Below, in pieces: positions 1-10,644 of a stretch of DNA of 35,225 bases. The notes beneath the pieces are model-generated. The model saw nothing but the letters and a program-made list of their open reading frames with translations, had not been told where the DNA came from and made no database searches. The translations under genes were made by a program, and so were the position numbers. The DNA is taken from NCBI GenBank assembly GCA_007135805.1, contig SLID01000129.1, positions 1-35,225 of the forward strand. Reading direction: 5' to 3'. This DNA comes from Candidatus Omnitrophota bacterium (GTDB lineage: Bacteria > Omnitrophota > Gorgyraeia > Tantalellales > Tantalellaceae). Position 1 is the stretch's first letter. Each line of letters starts with the position of its first letter.

Positions 1-1
1 A

Positions 2-565
2 GATAACTATGATTCCTTTACCTACAATCTGGTCCAGTATATTGGAGAGATGGGCGAGGATGTCAGGGTTTTCAGGAATGACAAGATAAGCGTAGGGGAA
101 ATAGAAGAGCTTTCACCGGATGCCCTGATAATATCACCGGGGCCGGGCAGGCCCTGTTCCGCGGGAATCTCCAAAGAAGCGGTAAGTTTTTTCGAGGGAC
201 GCGTTCCTGTCCTGGGTGTTTGCCTCGGACATCAGGTAATAGCCGAAATACACGGGGCCAAGGTCGAGCGGGCTGACAGGATAATGCATGGCAAGGTCAG
301 TGAGGTGCATCACGAAGGAGACGCTCTCTTCAGGGGAATAAATTCGCCGTTCATAGCCACAAGGTACCATTCGCTTATTGTGGTGCCCGGCAGCTTGAAG
401 CATCCGCTGGAGGTAACGGCCCGGACCGGAGACGGCGAGATAATGGCTATACGGAACGTTGAGGCCCCGACATGGGGAGTCCAGTTCCATCCGGAATCCG
501 TATTGACCACGGAAGGAAAAAAAATACTGAGTAACTTTCTTGAACTGGCAAGGGGAAAGGTATGA
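2..565 (+). CDS. trpG: Anthranilate synthase glutamine amidotransferase component, 5'-truncated by window start
   Basis: Frame opens at nt 2 (DNYDSFTYNLVQYIGEMG...); class I GATase motifs PGPGRP, GVCLGHQ, FHPES; followed by trpD. Confidence 0.95.
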   Translation, partial: DNYDSFTYNLVQYIGEMGEDVRVFRNDKISVGEIEELSPDALIISPGPGRPCSAGISKEAVSFFEGRVPVLGVCLGHQVIAEIHGAKVERADRIMHGKVSEVHHEGDALFRGINSPFIATRYHSLIVVPGSLKHPLEVTARTGDGEIMAIRNVEAPTWGVQFHPESVLTTEGKKILSNFLELARGKV

Positions 566-1662
566 AGGGTTCAAAAGCGGCCAAACGTCCGGGAAAAATG
601 GATATAAAGAGGGCCATACGGGAAGTGGTGGCTGGAAAGGATCTCACCGAAGCTGAGATGGCCTCGGTTTTCGATGTTATAATGACCGGCAAGGCAACTC
701 CAGCGCAGATAGCCGGATTCCTGACCGCCCTGCGCCTCAAAGGTGAAACCGCGGATGAGATAACCGGGGCGGCCCGCATAATGAGGAAACGGGCCCTTAA
801 ATTGAAAGTTTCCTGCGCGCCGGGGGAGAAACTGGTTGATACCTGCGGGACAGGCGGTTCTGGGCTAAGTACCTTCAATTTTTCCACCGCTTCGGCTTTT
901 ATCACGGCCGGATGCGGAGTAAAAGTCGCTAAACACGGGAACCGTTCCGCTTCCGGTAAGTGCGGCAGCGCCGACGTTCTCGAGGAGCTCGGTATAAAAC
1001 TTGATGTGTCCGCCCGGGTGGTTGAAAGATGTATTAACGAGATAGGGATAGGGTTCATATACGCCCCGGTATTCCACAGTTCTATGAAACACGCCATAGG
1101 CCCCAGAAAAGAGATAGGCATAAGGACGATATTCAATCTTCTGGGACCGCTTTGTAACCCGGCTTTTCCCGCCCGGCAGGTAATAGCTCTTTATGACGGG
1201 ACTCTCACGGTAACTATCGCGAGGGTCTTGAAGAACCTCGGGCTCGAGAAAGCTTATGTGGTCCACGGATCGGACGGCCTGGACGAGGTTACCATAACAG
1301 GCAAGACCAGGGTCAGCGAACTGAACGCGGGCAAGATAAGGACTTATGATGTGGATCCGTTTGATTTCGGTCTCAGGAAATATTCGGCAGGAAAGATCAC
1401 CGGCGGCGGCCCCGAGCGTAACGCCCGGATAATGCGGACTCTTCTTTCCGGGAAAAAAGGGGCTATACGCGACATGGCTGTAATGAATTCCGCCATGGCT
1501 CTTTTAGCCGCGAACGCGGCTAAGAGCCTGAAAGAAGGTGTCAGGATGTCACAGGACTCAATAGATTCGGGCAGAGCCATGGAAAAGTTGGAACTTCTCC
1601 GGCGCGTGACTTCCGATAGGCGGGGATGTTCCGGCGCCCGGATAAAAAAGAGAGTAAGATGA
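562..1662 (+). CDS. trpD: Anthranilate phosphoribosyltransferase
   Basis: DTCGTGGSGLSTFNFST and KHGNRSASGKCGSADVLEELG motifs; ATGA overlap with trpG. A start at the internal Met (nt 598) is also possible. Confidence 0.95.
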   Translation: MKGSKAAKRPGKMDIKRAIREVVAGKDLTEAEMASVFDVIMTGKATPAQIAGFLTALRLKGETADEITGAARIMRKRALKLKVSCAPGEKLVDTCGTGGSGLSTFNFSTASAFITAGCGVKVAKHGNRSASGKCGSADVLEELGIKLDVSARVVERCINEIGIGFIYAPVFHSSMKHAIGPRKEIGIRTIFNLLGPLCNPAFPARQVIALYDGTLTVTIARVLKNLGLEKAYVVHGSDGLDEVTITGKTRVSELNAGKIRTYDVDPFDFGLRKYSAGKITGGGPERNARIMRTLLSGKKGAIRDMAVMNSAMALLAANAAKSLKEGVRMSQDSIDSGRAMEKLELLRRVTSDRRGCSGARIKKRVR

Positions 1663-2435
1663 TACTTACCAAGATAATCGAGGAAAAAAGGAAAGAAGTG
1701 GACCGCGACCAGAGCGTGCTGTCATTAAGCTCGGTGAAAAAGAAAGCCGAGTCGATGTATATACGAAGTTCTTTTAAAAAGAACATCTCGAGGAAAGGTC
1801 ATATAAATCTCATAGCCGAGGTCAAGAAAAGTTCGCCTTCAAAGGGTCTTATCCGCCCCGGGTTCGACCCTGTAAGAATAGCTCTGGCATATAACGCCGC
1901 CGGTGCTTCTGCCATAAGCGTCCTTACCGATGAGAGGTTTTTCGACGGCAAATTGGAGTATCTCAAAAAAGTGAAGGATAGGGTTTCTATCCCCGTGCTG
2001 AGAAAAGATTTTATCATAGACGAATACCAGATATACCAGTCAGCTGTCGCCGGTGCCGATGCCATCCTTCTAATCGCTAAGATACTTACCGTGGAGGAGC
2101 TTAACAGGTACTGTCTTACGGCCAAGGCCCTGGGTATGGACGTTCTGATGGAGGTCCATAATTCCGAAGAGGTCGAGAAAGCTCTGGCGACACCGGCCTC
2201 GATAATAGGCATAAACAACAGGGATCTCAACAGCTTCGAGGTCGATCTTTCTGTAACGGGACACCTGATAAGAATGATCCCGGACAATAAGATCATAGTT
2301 TCCGAGAGTGGGATAGAGACTTACGAACAGGTCATGTTCCTCAAAAGTCTGGGCGTTAACGCGGTTCTGATAGGGGAGGCCTTTATGCGGTTCGACAATA
2401 TAGGCGAAAAGGTAAGACAGTTGATGAGAGAGTGA
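1659..2435 (+). CDS. trpC: Indole-3-glycerol phosphate synthase
   Basis: [40 protein letters not shown] motifs. ATG at 1659 overlaps the trpD stop (ATGA); the track's earlier start at 1626 is unlikely. Confidence 0.95.
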   Translation: MILTKIIEEKRKEVDRDQSVLSLSSVKKKAESMYIRSSFKKNISRKGHINLIAEVKKSSPSKGLIRPGFDPVRIALAYNAAGASAISVLTDERFFDGKLEYLKKVKDRVSIPVLRKDFIIDEYQIYQSAVAGADAILLIAKILTVEELNRYCLTAKALGMDVLMEVHNSEEVEKALATPASIIGINNRDLNSFEVDLSVTGHLIRMIPDNKIIVSESGIETYEQVMFLKSLGVNAVLIGEAFMRFDNIGEKVRQLMRE

Positions 2436-2455
2436 GGGGTCAACGGGTAAAGGAG

Positions 2456-3835
2456 ATGATGGATATGCAGGATACCAGAATAACACTATCGCAGAAAGAT
2501 ATGCCCGTGAGGTGGTATAACATACAGCCGGATCTGCCGGTACCTTTGAAGCCTCCGCTGAATCCGGGTACGGGCAAGCCCATAGATCCGTCGGAACTTT
2601 TGCCGATCTTTCCCATGTCGCTTATAGAACAGGAAATGTCACAGGAGAGGTACATAGATATACCTGACGAACTCTTGGATGTATACAGAATATGGCGGCC
2701 GACGCCTCTTCAAAGGGCTGTCCGGCTGGAAAAAGCTTTGAACACTCCCGCGCGCATATATTTCAAGGATGAGAGCGTTTCTCCCGCCGGGAGCCACAAG
2801 CCCAACACTGCCGTGGCGCAGGCGTATTACAACAAGAAGGAAGGGGTGAGGAAGATAACCACCGAAACTGGTGCGGGGCAGTGGGGCAGCGCTCTTTCGT
2901 TCGCCTGTAATATCTTTGGCCTGGAATGCGAGGTATACATGGTAAGGTGCAGTTATCACCAGAAACCTTACCGGAAGTTCCTTATGCACGTGTGGAACGG
3001 TACGGTGTATCCGTCCCCGAGCGAGAGGACCGAAGCCGGCAGAAATGTCCTTGCCGAGACACCTGACACCCCGGGAAGCCTTGGTATAGCGATTTCAGAG
3101 GCCATAGAGATGGCGGCCACGAACGAGGATGTAAAATATTCTCTTGGGAGCGTGCTTAACCATGTGCTTCTGCACCAAACGATAGTGGGGCAGGAAGTCC
3201 GCGAACAGCTCGTTTTGGCCGGAGAAAAACCCGACGTCCTTATCGGTTGCTGCGGAGGCGGCAGTAATTTCGCGGGATTCGCGTTTCCCTTTGTCAAGGA
3301 TAAGCTTGACGGCGCGGATATACAGATAATAGGCACCGAGCCTACAGCATGCCCTACTTTGACGCGGGCCCCATACAGGTATGATTTCGGCGACATCGCC
3401 CGCACCACACCCTTGATACTTATGCACACTCTGGGTCATGGATTCGTTCCTCCGAACATACACTCGGGAGGTCTGAGATATCACGGGATGGCTCCCCTTG
3501 TTAGTTTACTGGTGGACCAGGGTGTTATTGAGCCCCGGGCGTATCACCAGAACGCTGTTTTCGAGGCAGCCCTGCTTTTCGCGCGTACCGAAGGGACGGT
3601 TCCGGCGCCGGAGACTGCCCATGCTATAAAAGCGCTTATTGACGAAGCGGTAAAGTGCCGGGAAACGGCCCAGGAAAAATGCATAGTATTGATGTTCAGC
3701 GGACACGGGCATTTTGACCTTGCCTCTTACGACGCTTTTTTAAGCGGAGCCCTGACAGATTACGAATTACCTGACGAGTGTATACAGGAAGCCCTCAAAG
3801 GTGTTCCGGGGGTTGATATGTCCGGCGGAGATTAA
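2456..3835 (+). CDS. trpB2: Tryptophan synthase beta-like protein, TrpB2 type
   Basis: PLP fold-type [24 protein letters not shown] and [16 protein letters not shown] motifs and extended N-terminus typical of TrpB2 rather than TrpB1. AAAGGAG upstream; exact start among ATGs 2456/2459/2465 uncertain. Confidence 0.88.
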   Translation: MMDMQDTRITLSQKDMPVRWYNIQPDLPVPLKPPLNPGTGKPIDPSELLPIFPMSLIEQEMSQERYIDIPDELLDVYRIWRPTPLQRAVRLEKALNTPARIYFKDESVSPAGSHKPNTAVAQAYYNKKEGVRKITTETGAGQWGSALSFACNIFGLECEVYMVRCSYHQKPYRKFLMHVWNGTVYPSPSERTEAGRNVLAETPDTPGSLGIAISEAIEMAATNEDVKYSLGSVLNHVLLHQTIVGQEVREQLVLAGEKPDVLIGCCGGGSNFAGFAFPFVKDKLDGADIQIIGTEPTACPTLTRAPYRYDFGDIARTTPLILMHTLGHGFVPPNIHSGGLRYHGMAPLVSLLVDQGVIEPRAYHQNAVFEAALLFARTEGTVPAPETAHAIKALIDEAVKCRETAQEKCIVLMFSGHGHFDLASYDAFLSGALTDYELPDECIQEALKGVPGVDMSGGD

Positions 3836-3836
3836 G

Positions 3837-4490
3837 ATGGTAAAGATCAAAATATGCGGGATAAAGAACGTTGAGGACGCTGTAGCGGCTTGCGGGTATG
3901 GGGCAGATTATCTGGGGTTCATATTTGTGGAAGGTACCCCGCGGTTTATGGGTGTAGAGGGAACGCTTTCAGTGGCCCGGAAAATACCCGTTGGGGCGCG
4001 GAGGAATGTCAGGCTCGTCGGCGTTTTTAAGGATATGGAACCCGGTGAAGTCGCCGAATCGGCGATCGCCGCGGGACTTGACGCGGTTCAGCTTCAGGGC
4101 GTCGAAACTCCCGGGGACTGCGCTTTTATAAAGGAAAGGGCGGAAGTCCTTATCTCCAAGGCTTTCAAGGTGGACGGCCGTGGCCGGATCACGGGCCCCG
4201 GTGTTCCCGTAGACTACGATACCTGCGATTACTTTGTGTTCGATACTTTTCATCCGGAAATGTCTGGAGGAACAGGCGACGCTTTCGATTGGGAGATGTT
4301 TGCCGAGGTGCCCGGGATCGACACGAAACCTTTTTTTGTTGCCGGAGGGCTGGTCCCGGGAAATGTCGCGCGAGCGGTAAGGGCCCTTAAACCCTACGGG
4401 GTGGATGTTTCAAGCGGGATCGAGACATTTATCGGCAAAAAGGATATAAAACTTCTTGAGGAGTTCATAAAAAATGCGAAAACAGCTTAA
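3837..4490 (+). CDS. trpF: Phosphoribosylanthranilate isomerase
   Basis: [45 protein letters not shown] motifs; ATG at 3837 just after the trpB2 stop. Confidence 0.94.
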   Translation: MVKIKICGIKNVEDAVAACGYGADYLGFIFVEGTPRFMGVEGTLSVARKIPVGARRNVRLVGVFKDMEPGEVAESAIAAGLDAVQLQGVETPGDCAFIKERAEVLISKAFKVDGRGRITGPGVPVDYDTCDYFVFDTFHPEMSGGTGDAFDWEMFAEVPGIDTKPFFVAGGLVPGNVARAVRALKPYGVDVSSGIETFIGKKDIKLLEEFIKNAKTA

Positions 4491-5670
4491 AAAGCCCGAC
4501 GCGGAAGGCTATTTTGGTGATTTCGGCGGAACATATGTTCCGGAAACACTTATGTACGCGCTCGATGAACTCAAAAAGGCGTACTTTGAAATAACACCTT
4601 CGCGATCTTTTAAGAAAAAGCTGAAGTATTATCTTGAGACATATGCCGGTAGGCCGACACCGCTTTATTTCGCGGAAAAACTTACCAGGAAGTTCGGCGG
4701 AGCCAGGATATATCTCAAGAGAGAGGATCTGCTCCATACGGGGGCCCATAAAATAAACAATACCCTGGGTCAGATAATACTGGCTTCGCGGATGGGCAAA
4801 AAGAGAGTAATAGCCGAGACCGGAGCCGGCCAGCACGGGGTTGCCACGGCTACGGCCGCGGCTTTGTTCGGGCTGGAATGTGATGTGTACATGGGAACAG
4901 AAGACATAGAACGGCAGAGCATCAACGTATTCAGGATGAAACTGCTGGGCGCTCGCGTTATTCCGGTCGCCTCGGGCGCGTGTACGCTTAAGGATGCCAT
5001 GAACGAGGCGATGAGAGACTGGGTAGCCAGGGTAAGGGACACCTTTTATGTTATAGGTTCGGTAGCCGGGCCTCACCCTTATCCGCTTATGGTGAGGGAT
5101 TTCCAGTCGGTCATTGGACACGAGGTGAAAAAACAGGTTTTAAAACGGGAAGGCAGTCTTCCTACTCATCTACTCGCGTGTGTCGGAGGAGGAAGCAACG
5201 CTTTGGGCCTTTTTCACCCGTTTTATGAAAACAGGGAAGTGAAATTTGTGGGAGTGGAAGCGGGGGGGCTTGGTTTAAGAAGCGGCCGGCACGGCGCGGC
5301 CCTTATCAAAGGTGATGTAGGTGTTCTGCATGGAAGCAAGAGTCTTGTGCTTGAGAACCGGGACGGCCAGATCCTGCTGGCTCATTCAGTTTCCGCCGGC
5401 CTTGACTACCCTGGGGTCGGACCTGAACACGCTTACTACAAAAAAATTAAAAGGGCCGAATATGTTTCCGTGACGGATACCCAGGCCGTTGAAGGGGTGA
5501 AAATGCTTTCCGGAGAAGAGGGGATAATACCCGCTTTGGAATCCGCCCATGCTGTGGCTTTTCTGCCGAAGATGATCCCCGGGACGCGCAAAAAGGACAT
5601 TGTGGTGGTCTGCCTTTCCGGGCGGGGGGACAAGGATATAGGGATAATTCGGGAGAATGTCAGGTTGTAA
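4474..5670 (+). CDS. trpB: Tryptophan synthase beta chain (TrpB1)
   Basis: [59 protein letters not shown] motifs. Confidence 0.97.
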   Translation: MRKQLKKPDAEGYFGDFGGTYVPETLMYALDELKKAYFEITPSRSFKKKLKYYLETYAGRPTPLYFAEKLTRKFGGARIYLKREDLLHTGAHKINNTLGQIILASRMGKKRVIAETGAGQHGVATATAAALFGLECDVYMGTEDIERQSINVFRMKLLGARVIPVASGACTLKDAMNEAMRDWVARVRDTFYVIGSVAGPHPYPLMVRDFQSVIGHEVKKQVLKREGSLPTHLLACVGGGSNALGLFHPFYENREVKFVGVEAGGLGLRSGRHGAALIKGDVGVLHGSKSLVLENRDGQILLAHSVSAGLDYPGVGPEHAYYKKIKRAEYVSVTDTQAVEGVKMLSGEEGIIPALESAHAVAFLPKMIPGTRKKDIVVVCLSGRGDKDIGIIRENVRL

Positions 5671-5767
5671 AGGATGTCTCCGGCACGTTACGGCCCTTTC
5701 CTCGCTGGAAAGCGGGTCAACTTTGATCTCTTAACGGACTGCCGGCGTCAGATCACGGGGGAAAGAT

Positions 5768-6577
5768 ATGAACGACAATAGGATAGACCGTACCTTAGCC
5801 GAACTTCAGAAAAACAATAAGAAAGCTTTTATAACTTACATTACCGCTGGTGACCCGGACTTGGAAACGACCCGTAAGACGGTATTGTCTCTGGATAAAG
5901 CGGGTGTAGATATTATCGAATTGGGGATACCTTTTTCCGATCCCATCGCGGACGGGCCGGTTATACAGAGGGCGGTGCAAAGGTCGCTTTCGGGCGGATG
6001 TACCGTCAGCGGTGTTTTTGAAATTGTAAAAAAGGTGAGAAAAAGTATAACTTCTCCTATAGTTTTTATGACGTATTACAACATCGTCTACAGGAGGGGG
6101 GTTTCCGCTTTTGTAAGAGACGCCAAACGCTGCGGAGCCGACGGGCTTATTGTGCCGGATCTCCCGCTGGAAGAATCAGACGAACTTCTTAAAGCGGCTT
6201 CCCGCGAGGATTTTCGCGTCATTATGCTCACTTCGCCCACGACTTCACCCGGAAGGTTCAAGAAGATAGCGTCCGTCTCGCGCGGGTTCATATATCATGT
6301 TTCTCTCACGGGTGTTACGGGTGTCAGGAACACTCTGTCTTCCGGCCTTAAGAAAGACCTGTCTCGGCTGAAGAAACTTTCCCCCATACCTTTATGCGTG
6401 GGGTTCGGTATTTCCGGACCCGATAAAGCCGCCGAGGTAGCGCGTTTCGCCGACGGGGTTATAGTCGGAAGCGCGATCATAAAGATCATTGAGCAAAATA
6501 TTGAAAAACGAAAGGAAATACCGGGTAAGGTGGGGCGGTTCGCTGAAAAGATCGCCGCCGCCGTACACGCGGTATGA
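5768..6577 (+). CDS. trpA: Tryptophan synthase alpha chain
   Basis: AFITYITAGDPD, IELGIPFSDPIADGPVIQRA, GLIVPDLPLEES, GFGISGPDKA motifs. Confidence 0.97.
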   Translation: MNDNRIDRTLAELQKNNKKAFITYITAGDPDLETTRKTVLSLDKAGVDIIELGIPFSDPIADGPVIQRAVQRSLSGGCTVSGVFEIVKKVRKSITSPIVFMTYYNIVYRRGVSAFVRDAKRCGADGLIVPDLPLEESDELLKAASREDFRVIMLTSPTTSPGRFKKIASVSRGFIYHVSLTGVTGVRNTLSSGLKKDLSRLKKLSPIPLCVGFGISGPDKAAEVARFADGVIVGSAIIKIIEQNIEKRKEIPGKVGRFAEKIAAAVHAV

Positions 6578-6584
6578 TCATGCC

Positions 6585-7019
6585 ATGCGCGTAATGGGCC
6601 TGGATGTGGGGAAAAAACGTATAGGTGTAGCGGTAAGCGATGAATCCGGCGCCCTTGCCCAGGGCAGGAGCGCCGTTTCAAGGACAAGCGACGCGAAGGC
6701 GCTGGACGAGATCGGTAAGATGATAGAGGAACAGGGGATCAGGACTGTAGTTGTGGGCATGCCCTTTAACATGGATGGGACAAAAGGCCCATCAGCGGAA
6801 GACGCGGAGCGTTTAGGCCGTAAACTGGCCGAAAAGACAGGGGTCCATGTGGTCTACTGGGATGAACGTTTAAGCACGAAAGAGATAGAGGACATAATGA
6901 TATTTTCCTCAGTTAGGAGGAAAGCGCGCAGGCAGGTAATAGATAAAATGGCCGCGCAGTTGATATTACAGAATTATCTTGATTCAAAAGAGGTCTCCGG
7001 CTTGGACGAGCCCGCATAG
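6585..7019 (+). CDS. ruvX: YqgF/RuvX family putative Holliday junction resolvase
   Basis: MGLDVGKKRIGVAVSD, VVGMPFNMDGTKGPSA, WDERLST motifs. Start at ATG 6585; the track start 6489 lies inside trpA. Confidence 0.9.
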   Translation: MRVMGLDVGKKRIGVAVSDESGALAQGRSAVSRTSDAKALDEIGKMIEEQGIRTVVVGMPFNMDGTKGPSAEDAERLGRKLAEKTGVHVVYWDERLSTKEIEDIMIFSSVRRKARRQVIDKMAAQLILQNYLDSKEVSGLDEPA

Positions 7020-7060
7020 CTGGGGCTCCTGACAGGCCCGAAGTCCGGAAAGGCGGTAAA

Positions 7061-8332
7061 ATGCACAAACACACGGTTTTAGATAATAAACTTAACGTGA
7101 TAAGTTCCCGGATGAGGGGGATGGCATCTGTTTCTCTAGGTGTATGGATAAAGGTCGGCGGCAGGTATGAAACAGAACAAAGAAGCGGTATAAGTCATCT
7201 GGTCGAGCATATGCTTTTCAAGGGTACCCCATCCCGTTCCGCTAAAAAACTGAAGCAGTCTATAGAAGGTGTCGGAGGGGCCTTCAACGGGTTTACGTCC
7301 GACGAAGTGACTTGTTACATGGTGAAGGTTCCCGCAAAACATACGGAACTCGGGCTTGACGTACTTTCGGATATGGTGCTGAGGGCAAAATTTTCTCCCA
7401 CTGATCTTGCCCGTGAAAAGTTTGTGATATACGAGGAAATCAAGATGTACAAGGATCAGCCCTCCGAGCATGTCTTGGAACTCTTGGCGGAGTTGATGTG
7501 GCCGGGAAACGCCCTGGGAAGACCCCTTACAGGGACTATCGACAGCGTCAGGGCCATAAAAAGACAGCATCTTGCAGATTTCAGGAACACTTATTATCAC
7601 TCCGGAAACATGTCGGTGGTCTCAGCGGGAGACGTTGATCATGTCGAGCTTGGCCGCCTTTCAGCAAAGTATTTTTCTAAGTGCCGGAGCGTGGAAAATC
7701 CGGGTTTTGATGCCCCGGCGATCTCGCGGGGCGCGTCGAGGGTAAGGTTCGCGCGCGGTAACGTAAAACAGGCGCACATCGCCATGGGGTTTTACTGTGA
7801 CGCCGGGACCAACCGGGAAAGATTGGCCGTTAAACTGATGAGTATAATACTCGGAGGGAATATGTCTTCACGCCTTTTCGACGGTCTTCGGGAAGAACGC
7901 GGCCTCTGTTACGACATATCTTCGGCGTACAAAAAACACAGCGATGTGGGAGAGGTCCAGATACACGCCGGGGTGGATAATGGCAAGGCTGTTAGCGCCG
8001 TGACCGCTATAATCGATGAACTTAAAAAGATCGCGGACAGAGGGGTGTCGCCTGGAGAGCTTACCAGGGCCAAAGAGTACGCTAAAGGCCAGTTCCTTCT
8101 TGCTATCGAAGGGACTTCGACACGGATGCTGTGGATGGGAGACAGGTTTCTGACACATGGTGGTATACCCGATGTCAAAAAAGTGGTAGATGAGATCGAC
8201 TCTTTGAGCGGAAAAGACATAAGGAAAGCGGCGAGGGATGTTTTTACGCCGGGATCGGCCAATCTGGCCCTCGTATCCCGGGTTGGGACAAAAGAGAAAC
8301 AGGCGATCAGAAGACAGGTGAGTCGGCTGTAA
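7061..8332 (+). CDS. M16 family zinc metallopeptidase (processing-peptidase-like)
   Basis: HLVEHMLFKGT (inverted zinc motif HxxEH), RLFDGLREERGLCYDISS C-terminal domain motif. Confidence 0.92.
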   Translation: MHKHTVLDNKLNVISSRMRGMASVSLGVWIKVGGRYETEQRSGISHLVEHMLFKGTPSRSAKKLKQSIEGVGGAFNGFTSDEVTCYMVKVPAKHTELGLDVLSDMVLRAKFSPTDLAREKFVIYEEIKMYKDQPSEHVLELLAELMWPGNALGRPLTGTIDSVRAIKRQHLADFRNTYYHSGNMSVVSAGDVDHVELGRLSAKYFSKCRSVENPGFDAPAISRGASRVRFARGNVKQAHIAMGFYCDAGTNRERLAVKLMSIILGGNMSSRLFDGLREERGLCYDISSAYKKHSDVGEVQIHAGVDNGKAVSAVTAIIDELKKIADRGVSPGELTRAKEYAKGQFLLAIEGTSTRMLWMGDRFLTHGGIPDVKKVVDEIDSLSGKDIRKAARDVFTPGSANLALVSRVGTKEKQAIRRQVSRL

Positions 8333-8345
8333 ACGCGCCGAGTCC

Positions 8346-8373
8346 CTTTTCGTATCAGGAAAAGTTTTTCTTT
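8346..8373 (+). terminator. Candidate weak intrinsic terminator after the trp/ruvX/M16 unit
   Basis: CTTTTC-gtatcag-GAAAAG hairpin (6 bp, 7-nt loop) followed by TTTTTCTTT. Confidence 0.45.
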
Positions 8374-8378
8374 ACACG

Positions 8379-8407
8379 TTGCAAAAAAACAGAACGCGAA
8401 ATATAAT
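8379..8407 (+). promoter_or_regulatory. Sigma70-type promoter for the rpe operon
   Basis: TTGCAA - 17 bp - TATAAT (8402-8407), directly after the candidate terminator and about 90 bp before rpe. Confidence 0.7.
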
Positions 8408-8496
8408 ACACTCTGCTGTTATCCGGGCTGATCGGAGACCGGCTGTTGGCAAAGGCCGGCCAAACGAACGGACGGCATAAGGAAAGAGGAGAAGAT

Positions 8497-9153
8497 ATGA
8501 CAGGCGCGGTAGATAAAAATGTCCTGATCGCTCCGAGCATCCTTTCGGCTGATTTCAGCCGCCTTGGTGAGGAGATCAGAAATGTTGAAAAAGCGGGCGC
8601 TGACTGGATACATGTGGATGTTATGGACGGGGTTTTCGTCCCTAACATTACCATAGGCCCTCTTGTTGTAAAGGCGATCCGGCCCGTCACCGGCCTCAAG
8701 CTTGATGTCCATCTCATGATAGAGTCTCCTGAGAGGTATGTACAGCGTTTTGCCGAAGCGGGAAGTGACATAATAACCTTTCATGTGGAGTCCTGTCCGT
8801 CACCCGCTAAAACAGCGGAACTGATAAGAGCCTGCGGTAAAAAGGTCGGTGTTTCACTGCGGCCCGGGACGTGCCTCTCGCAGCTGGAAAATATACTTCC
8901 CTTAGTGGATATGGTCCTGGTAATGACGGTCGAACCCGGATTCGGGGGACAGGATTTTATCCCGGAAATGATACAGAAGATAAGAGATTTGAAGCGGGAT
9001 TTCCCGGGAGATATACAGGTAGACGGCGGGATAAACGTTGAGACTGCTTCGGCGGCTGTCGATGCCGGGGCCGATGTTCTTGTCGCGGGGACCGCGGTCT
9101 TTGGAAAAGAAGATTACGCCGAAGCGATAAGCCGCTTAAGGACCGGAAAATAA
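8497..9153 (+). CDS. rpe: Ribulose-phosphate 3-epimerase
   Basis: IAPSILSADFSRLGEEI, HVDVMDGVFVPNITIGP, MTVEPGFGGQDFI, VDGGI motifs; GAGGAG RBS before ATG 8497. Confidence 0.95.
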   Translation: MTGAVDKNVLIAPSILSADFSRLGEEIRNVEKAGADWIHVDVMDGVFVPNITIGPLVVKAIRPVTGLKLDVHLMIESPERYVQRFAEAGSDIITFHVESCPSPAKTAELIRACGKKVGVSLRPGTCLSQLENILPLVDMVLVMTVEPGFGGQDFIPEMIQKIRDLKRDFPGDIQVDGGINVETASAAVDAGADVLVAGTAVFGKEDYAEAISRLRTGK

Positions 9154-9178
9154 AAAACTATTACGAGGGGGAGATAAA

Positions 9179-10606
9179 ATGTCAGAAATAAAGTTTGGTA
9201 CCGATGGCTGGAGAGCGGTTATCAGCGATGACTTCACTTTTGATAACGTTAGGGTGGTAGCCCAGGCGATAGCGGATTTTGTCAAGAGCCGCAAGAGCGA
9301 TATTTACAGAAAACGCTCTCTGGCGGTCGGGTACGATACGCGTTTTCTTTCGAAAAAATACGCTGAGATGGTCTCTGAGATACTTGCGGCTAACGGTATC
9401 AAGGTGGTGTTATCCGATAGGGTGTGTTCAACTCCTTCCGTGGGGCTATGCATAAGCTCCGGAAAGATGACCGGGGGGGTCATGATAACCGCGAGCCACA
9501 ACCCTCCTCAGTACAATGGTATAAAGTACAAGAACTTTTCAGGAGGGTCGGCCGGAAGTGAGATAATCGATGATATCGAGAAAAGGCTTTTCAAGAACCC
9601 GCCAAAGTCTATGCCCGTGGATGAAGCTGTTAAAAAAGGCATTGTCGGGAAAGAAAATTTTATGGCTCGCCAGGTACAAGTCGTCAGGAAATACGCGGAT
9701 ATGCGGCTATTGGGAAAGGCCCGACTTAAGGTCCTCGTGGATTCCATGAACGGGACGGGCGCGAGATACATGGAAGATATCCTGAAAGGGACGCCGATAA
9801 AACTTGATTTCATTTACGCTGACAGCAACCCGTCCTTTAACGGAAGGGCCCCCGAACCCAACGAAAAACACCTTAAGGAGCTTATGGCTCTGGTAAAGAA
9901 GGGAAAATACGATATGGGGATAGCCACCGACGGGGATTCTGACAGGGTCGGTATAGTGGATGAGAAAGGCAGGATGCTTACCGGCCACAAGGTAATGGCG
10001 CTTCTTCTGGTGTGTCTTTTTGAGCATAGGAAGATGAAAGGAGATATCGTGCAGACGGTATGCGGGACCGGGCTTATTGACAGGATGGCCGGTGAATACG
10101 GGGTCAAGGTCTACGAAACTCCCGTTGGGTTCAAATATATATGCGATATGATGGTGAAAAAAGATATACTTATCGGCGGAGAGGAGACTGGCGGTATAGG
10201 TTTTAAGGGGTATATCCCGGAAAGGGACGGTTTTCTTTCGGCATTGCTTATTATGGAGCTTATGGCGTCGAGAAAACAGAAACTGAGTGAGATATTGTCA
10301 GATCTTGACCAGAAATATGGAAAATTCGTTTACGAACGGGAGGATATACTTTTCGATGCCTCAAAAAGAAAAAAACTTCTTTCCGGCCTTAAAAAGAAAC
10401 CTCTTAAGAAAGTCCTGGGCAAGGATGTTGTCAGGGTGAACGATTCTGACGGTTACAAGTTCATATTGGGTGACGGCACCTGGCTCTTGTTGAGACTTTC
10501 GGGTACGGAGCCGAAACTCAGGGTTTACAGCGAAACGCCTTCCAGGAAAAGGTCCCTTGAGTATATCGCGTTCGGCAAAAAATACGCGTTCGGCCTAATG
10601 AAATAA
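9179..10606 (+). CDS. Phosphoglucomutase/phosphomannomutase family protein
   Basis: KFGTDGWR, phosphoserine loop TASHNPPQYNGIK, metal loop DGDSDR, GEETGGIGF, RLSGTEPKLRVY. Confidence 0.93.
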   Translation: MSEIKFGTDGWRAVISDDFTFDNVRVVAQAIADFVKSRKSDIYRKRSLAVGYDTRFLSKKYAEMVSEILAANGIKVVLSDRVCSTPSVGLCISSGKMTGGVMITASHNPPQYNGIKYKNFSGGSAGSEIIDDIEKRLFKNPPKSMPVDEAVKKGIVGKENFMARQVQVVRKYADMRLLGKARLKVLVDSMNGTGARYMEDILKGTPIKLDFIYADSNPSFNGRAPEPNEKHLKELMALVKKGKYDMGIATDGDSDRVGIVDEKGRMLTGHKVMALLLVCLFEHRKMKGDIVQTVCGTGLIDRMAGEYGVKVYETPVGFKYICDMMVKKDILIGGEETGGIGFKGYIPERDGFLSALLIMELMASRKQKLSEILSDLDQKYGKFVYEREDILFDASKRKKLLSGLKKKPLKKVLGKDVVRVNDSDGYKFILGDGTWLLLRLSGTEPKLRVYSETPSRKRSLEYIAFGKKYAFGLMK

Positions 10607-10644
10607 GCGCGCCTGTAAAGCGGGATAAAGAACGGGTAAAAGAG

